This document shows positions 6,243 through 8,522 of a stretch of DNA of 8,522 bases, in pieces. Where the stretch lies: NCBI GenBank assembly GCA_002380675.1, contig DFWB01000058.1, positions 18,793 through 27,314 on the forward strand, in the 5' to 3' direction. The notes beneath the pieces are model-generated. The model searched no databases and had not been told where the DNA came from. It saw nothing but the letters and a program-made list of their open reading frames with translations. The number at the start of each line of letters is the position of its first letter. Position 1 is the first letter of the stretch. Origin of the DNA: Akkermansiaceae bacterium UBA4145. GTDB lineage: Bacteria > Verrucomicrobiota > Verrucomicrobiia > Verrucomicrobiales > Akkermansiaceae. Made by a program: the position numbers and the translations under genes.

Positions 6243-8214
6243 CCGCGGTATCGAGTAGAGAGCTTTTCAAGCTGGAGTAGGCTTCGGAGCCGATGACGAA
6301 GTAGTTGGGATTCCCTGTGACTTTGCCGTAGAATATCCGATTTCTGGGAGAAGAGCTGGCCGCAGCGAGTTCAAAAGAGGATTCACGGAATCCCTTCAGC
6401 TCTCCCTCCTCATCAAGTTCCTGAAAGATTGCGGTCAGCCGAAAGCTGGGGGAGCGCAGGGCGCGGGCGGCAGCAGGGCTGTCCGGGTTCAGCCATTGCT
6501 CAACACGTAATTCCTCCATGAACTTGAGGAATTGATTGGCCCGATGCTTGTTCAGCTCAGGAGTTACATCCTCTTCGTACTGGCGGGCGCTCCACTCCTC
6601 AGATAAGAATTTGTATTTTAGAGTCAGAGCAGGATCTCCGAGAGGAACAGAAATGGGGAAATGCTCTATTTTCATGGCGCTGAGATCAACAATTGAGAAC
6701 GGCATGAGCAAAGAGTCCTGCCATTGGTAGACTTCGGCCGCTATGGAGGTATAGCTTGCCGGGCTGATCTCTGCGACCGTTGAAGTTCCCTGCCTCATGG
6801 CGAAGCACCGTCCTTCTGGTGAGCGACCGAAGATGATGTCGACTGGTTCGCCCTGCTTAAGCTCAAGGAGGATTCTCTTTGTCGGGGGAGAAAGCCCGTA
6901 ACGGGATAGGTTGGCAGCGGCATTCGAAGCAAAGCCGACAACTTCATCGCGTGTAAGGGATGCTAAAACCTTTGCAACGCGGGCTTCGTTAGCGGGCGAT
7001 ACCTGATTCTTTTCCTGCAGGGTCCATCGAGGGCGTCCAGTCCGGTCTTTTCCAAGGAACACATGAATCGGAGAAGGACGTGTGGACTGATGGATGGTCA
7101 TAGATCTAAGAGAAGAGATTTCGAAGTCGGCGAGCGTTCTATCCCTGAGTTGATCAACCTTGAGGGGGAGCTGGGTAAGCGAGATTCCACCGGCTACGGG
7201 ATTGCGAGGCAGCTCAAATACAAGTCCCGGCCGCTCTTCAGAGGTTGCAAGCACTGTGTCAGCCTCGGGAGGAGCAGGAGGCTCAATTGTCAGAATGGTC
7301 GAGGAAGATGATTGGTCGGTTCCAGCGCCTTTCGAAGTGAGTTCAAGTTGGAGCAAAAATGCTCCAGGTGGACGCGGTGGAATGGTGATTGATTTTCGTT
7401 CATGTATCCGAATTGCTCTCATCTGGGAGAGCCCGACGATAAGACCATTCACCATGGCAGGCTTGGTTCTCGTTTCGAGGGGTTTCATCATGCGCCACAC
7501 GGAGGATTGATCAGGACTTCTACTGAGCATGATTTCTCTTCCTTCTGATCGGATCCTGATGCCCGAAATACTTTTCTGATCTATGAGAACAGGATGATGG
7601 TCGCGAAGCCGACTCAGGCCACGATCAAGAATACGACGAATATCGAATGGGATCTTTTTGGGGGAAGAACAGACATACACATGATCATCTAATGACTTCT
7701 CCCGGGGTTTCACGAAGAACGTCTCATGGAGGTGGCCATCTTCCTCGTCCAAACGGTGCCATGCCGATCGTCTTCCTACGGTGAAATCCGCGAGAAGCTC
7801 CCCGGCGACCCCCTTGAGGGTTATCTGGTATGGTCCAGTGTTAGAAGCGGAGGCGCGCATCCCGCTCTCTTCCTCCGTTATCGCTCTGTTCTTGAAGCTA
7901 TCTTCTATCCGGAGGTGGCGAGCAGCGTAAATGATGGTCTGAAGGATAGCGTAATCAGCGCGGTCTCGCACCGGTGTAATCATTTGCCAGACTCCTCCGC
8001 GCTTCACGAATCTGTTTCGATCGCTCTCTCCTTTTTGGATAATCAGCTCTTCAACATCGCTGAGTTCAAAATCCGGGTAAAGTAAGCGGCCTGCCGGTTC
8101 AGAAGTGGTTCCGAATATGATTCCGAGATCCTTGTTGCTCAGGTGGATGGCAGCCATGCTGCCTGCCACAATGGCAATGATCGCGAGAATCAGGGTGAAC
8201 CTTCGAGAAAGCAT
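6235..8214 (-). CDS. DUF4340 domain-containing membrane-anchored protein
   Basis: A 659-residue protein with one N-terminal hydrophobic helix (about 6-24) and the rest presumably periplasmic. The DUF4340 pattern is clear: a strand pair, then VWQMITPVRDRADYAILQTI (75-94). The motif recurs: VWRMMKPLETRTKPAMVNGL (239-258), RWTLQEKNQVSPANEARVAK (396-415), and a weaker EWSARQYEEDVTPELNKHRA (540-559). The key Trp residues are 76, 240, 397 and 541, so the protein looks like four tandem copies of one fold, about 145-165 residues each. DUF4340 proteins are typically encoded next to GldG and ABC-transporter genes (GldA/GldF-like); here the GldG-like gene ends 63 bases upstream, which fits an operon. 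The molecular role is unknown, and gliding should not be assumed. The ATG at 8214 is chosen because it gives the membrane anchor directly; no Shine-Dalgarno precedes it. Confidence 0.9.
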   Translation of the reverse strand: MLSRRFTLILAIIAIVAGSMAAIHLSNKDLGIIFGTTSEPAGRLLYPDFELSDVEELIIQKGESDRNRFVKRGGVWQMITPVRDRADYAILQTIIYAARHLRIEDSFKNRAITEEESGMRASASNTGPYQITLKGVAGELLADFTVGRRSAWHRLDEEDGHLHETFFVKPREKSLDDHVYVCSSPKKIPFDIRRILDRGLSRLRDHHPVLIDQKSISGIRIRSEGREIMLSRSPDQSSVWRMMKPLETRTKPAMVNGLIVGLSQMRAIRIHERKSITIPPRPPGAFLLQLELTSKGAGTDQSSSSTILTIEPPAPPEADTVLATSEERPGLVFELPRNPVAGGISLTQLPLKVDQLRDRTLADFEISSLRSMTIHQSTRPSPIHVFLGKDRTGRPRWTLQEKNQVSPANEARVAKVLASLTRDEVVGFASNAAANLSRYGLSPPTKRILLELKQGEPVDIIFGRSPEGRCFAMRQGTSTVAEISPASYTSIAAEVYQWQDSLLMPFSIVDLSAMKIEHFPISVPLGDPALTLKYKFLSEEWSARQYEEDVTPELNKHRANQFLKFMEELRVEQWLNPDSPAAARALRSPSFRLTAIFQELDEEGELKGFRESSFELAAASSSPRNRIFYGKVTGNPNYFVIGSEAYSSLKSSLLDTAEP

Positions 8215-8227
8215 GGTGCCGATAGAT

Positions 8228-8262
8228 GAGCTATAATAGCGCGCTTGGGGAGGATCTCTTAA
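8228..8262 (-). promoter_or_regulatory. Possible promoter just upstream of the DUF4340 gene, within an 11-base palindrome
   Basis: On the minus strand TTAAGA is followed after 18 bases by TATTAT (8233-8238), a fair -35/-10 match (4 of 6 and 5 of 6). The -10 lies inside the perfect odd palindrome GCTATAATAGC (8230-8240), which could be an operator. The -10 ends 18 bases before the ATG, so the transcript would have a leader of only about 11 bases, too short for a normal Shine-Dalgarno. Read-through from the GldG-like gene is the alternative. Confidence 0.28.
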
Positions 8263-8277
8263 TTCCTGAGTTCCTGC

Positions 8278-8522
8278 CTAGGAGCGTCGACTATTCCAGA
8301 CAAAGAGTGAGATCAGGAGGAAGAGTCCCGGTATGAAGAACAGGTTGAGCTTGTTAACAAAGGATACTTTCTGGGAGGAGAGGAGAAGCTTGTAGTAGCG
8401 AATTGGTTTTGGGCCGATTCCGGAGAGTTCCTCTCGGCCAATGAGCCAGTTGCTGGTATTCCGCAGGAAGTCGATATGCTCCTTCTGCCTGCTTCGTGGT
8501 CGGAGAAAATCCTTGTTGGCCA
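8278..8522 (-). CDS. GldG-like ABC transport auxiliary protein, C-terminal 80 residues (5' end outside window)
   Basis: The minus-strand frame entering at the right edge is open and ends with TAG at 8278-8280. The 80 visible residues match the C-terminal end of GldG-like proteins: a FLRNTSNWLIGREELSGIGP stretch (equivalent to the usual 'FL.N..nWLtg.ee.i.I..k'), then RYYKLLLSSQKVSFVNKLN, and a final membrane helix (about residues 60-75, FFIPGLFLLISLFVW) ending in a short basic tail NSRRS. GldG-like proteins are membrane components with a periplasmic ABC_transp_aux domain and belong with GldA/GldF-type ABC transporters. The following DUF4340 gene is the expected neighbour and supports the call. 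The N-terminal domain and any ABC genes lie beyond the window, so the assignment rests on this short piece plus context. Confidence 0.8.
   Translation of the reverse strand, partial: ANKDFLRPRSRQKEHIDFLRNTSNWLIGREELSGIGPKPIRYYKLLLSSQKVSFVNKLNLFFIPGLFLLISLFVWNSRRS

Noticed and set aside
7160..8085. Plus-strand frames opposite the DUF4340 gene (7160-7510, 7726-8085)
   Set aside because: They are antisense shadows of a gene with a clear domain pattern on the minus strand.
1..8522. CRISPR arrays, tRNA or rRNA genes, insertion sequences, phage genes
   Set aside because: I saw no regularly spaced repeats, cloverleaf-like segments, transposase motifs or long terminal inverted repeats on either strand.

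Overview
The window reads almost entirely on the minus strand and looks like a chromosomal segment of a PVC-group bacterium, most likely Verrucomicrobiota. The evidence is a secreted protein that joins a sorbosone-dehydrogenase-like beta-propeller to HEAT repeats, an architecture typical of Planctomycetota and Verrucomicrobiota, and a GldG-like protein followed by a large DUF4340 protein, a pair common in Verrucomicrobiota and Bacteroidota. Base composition is moderate. None of the five genes whose start lies in the window, apart from a possible weak GGGG before the toxin, has a recognisable Shine-Dalgarno sequence.

Layout in transcription order (right to left): the C-terminal 80 codons of a GldG-like membrane protein (8278-8522); a DUF4340 protein with one N-terminal membrane anchor (6235-8214), probably the partner of GldG; a 315-base gap with coding-like remnants but no supportable gene, a candidate operator repeat and a weak terminator; a compact three-gene run made of a BrnT-like toxin (5641-5919), a CopG-type ribbon-helix-helix antitoxin (5359-5637) and a VanZ-family membrane protein (4952-5359) whose ATG overlaps the antitoxin stop; an 85-base spacer holding three consecutive small perfect inverted repeats; NAD-dependent DNA ligase ligA (2617-4866) with an unusual charged insertion in its helix-hairpin-helix region; and a long secreted protein (start 2519) that is open to the left edge of the window. 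That last gene fills 1-2519, has no stop inside the window, and is the largest feature present (839 codons visible).

How the genes relate: GldG and DUF4340 proteins are expected to work together in a membrane complex linked to an ABC transporter. The toxin, antitoxin and VanZ genes appear to be one translationally coupled operon, so the VanZ protein may be dosed with the antitoxin. LigA is housekeeping. The secreted propeller/HEAT protein probably acts in the periplasm on carbohydrate-type substrates. I found no rRNA, tRNA, CRISPR array, insertion sequence or phage gene. No wholly new system is evident. The features most worth a second look are the toxin-antitoxin-VanZ coupling, the ligase insertion, the four-unit internal repeat of the DUF4340 protein, and the sugar-enzyme-like N-terminal domain of the large secreted protein.
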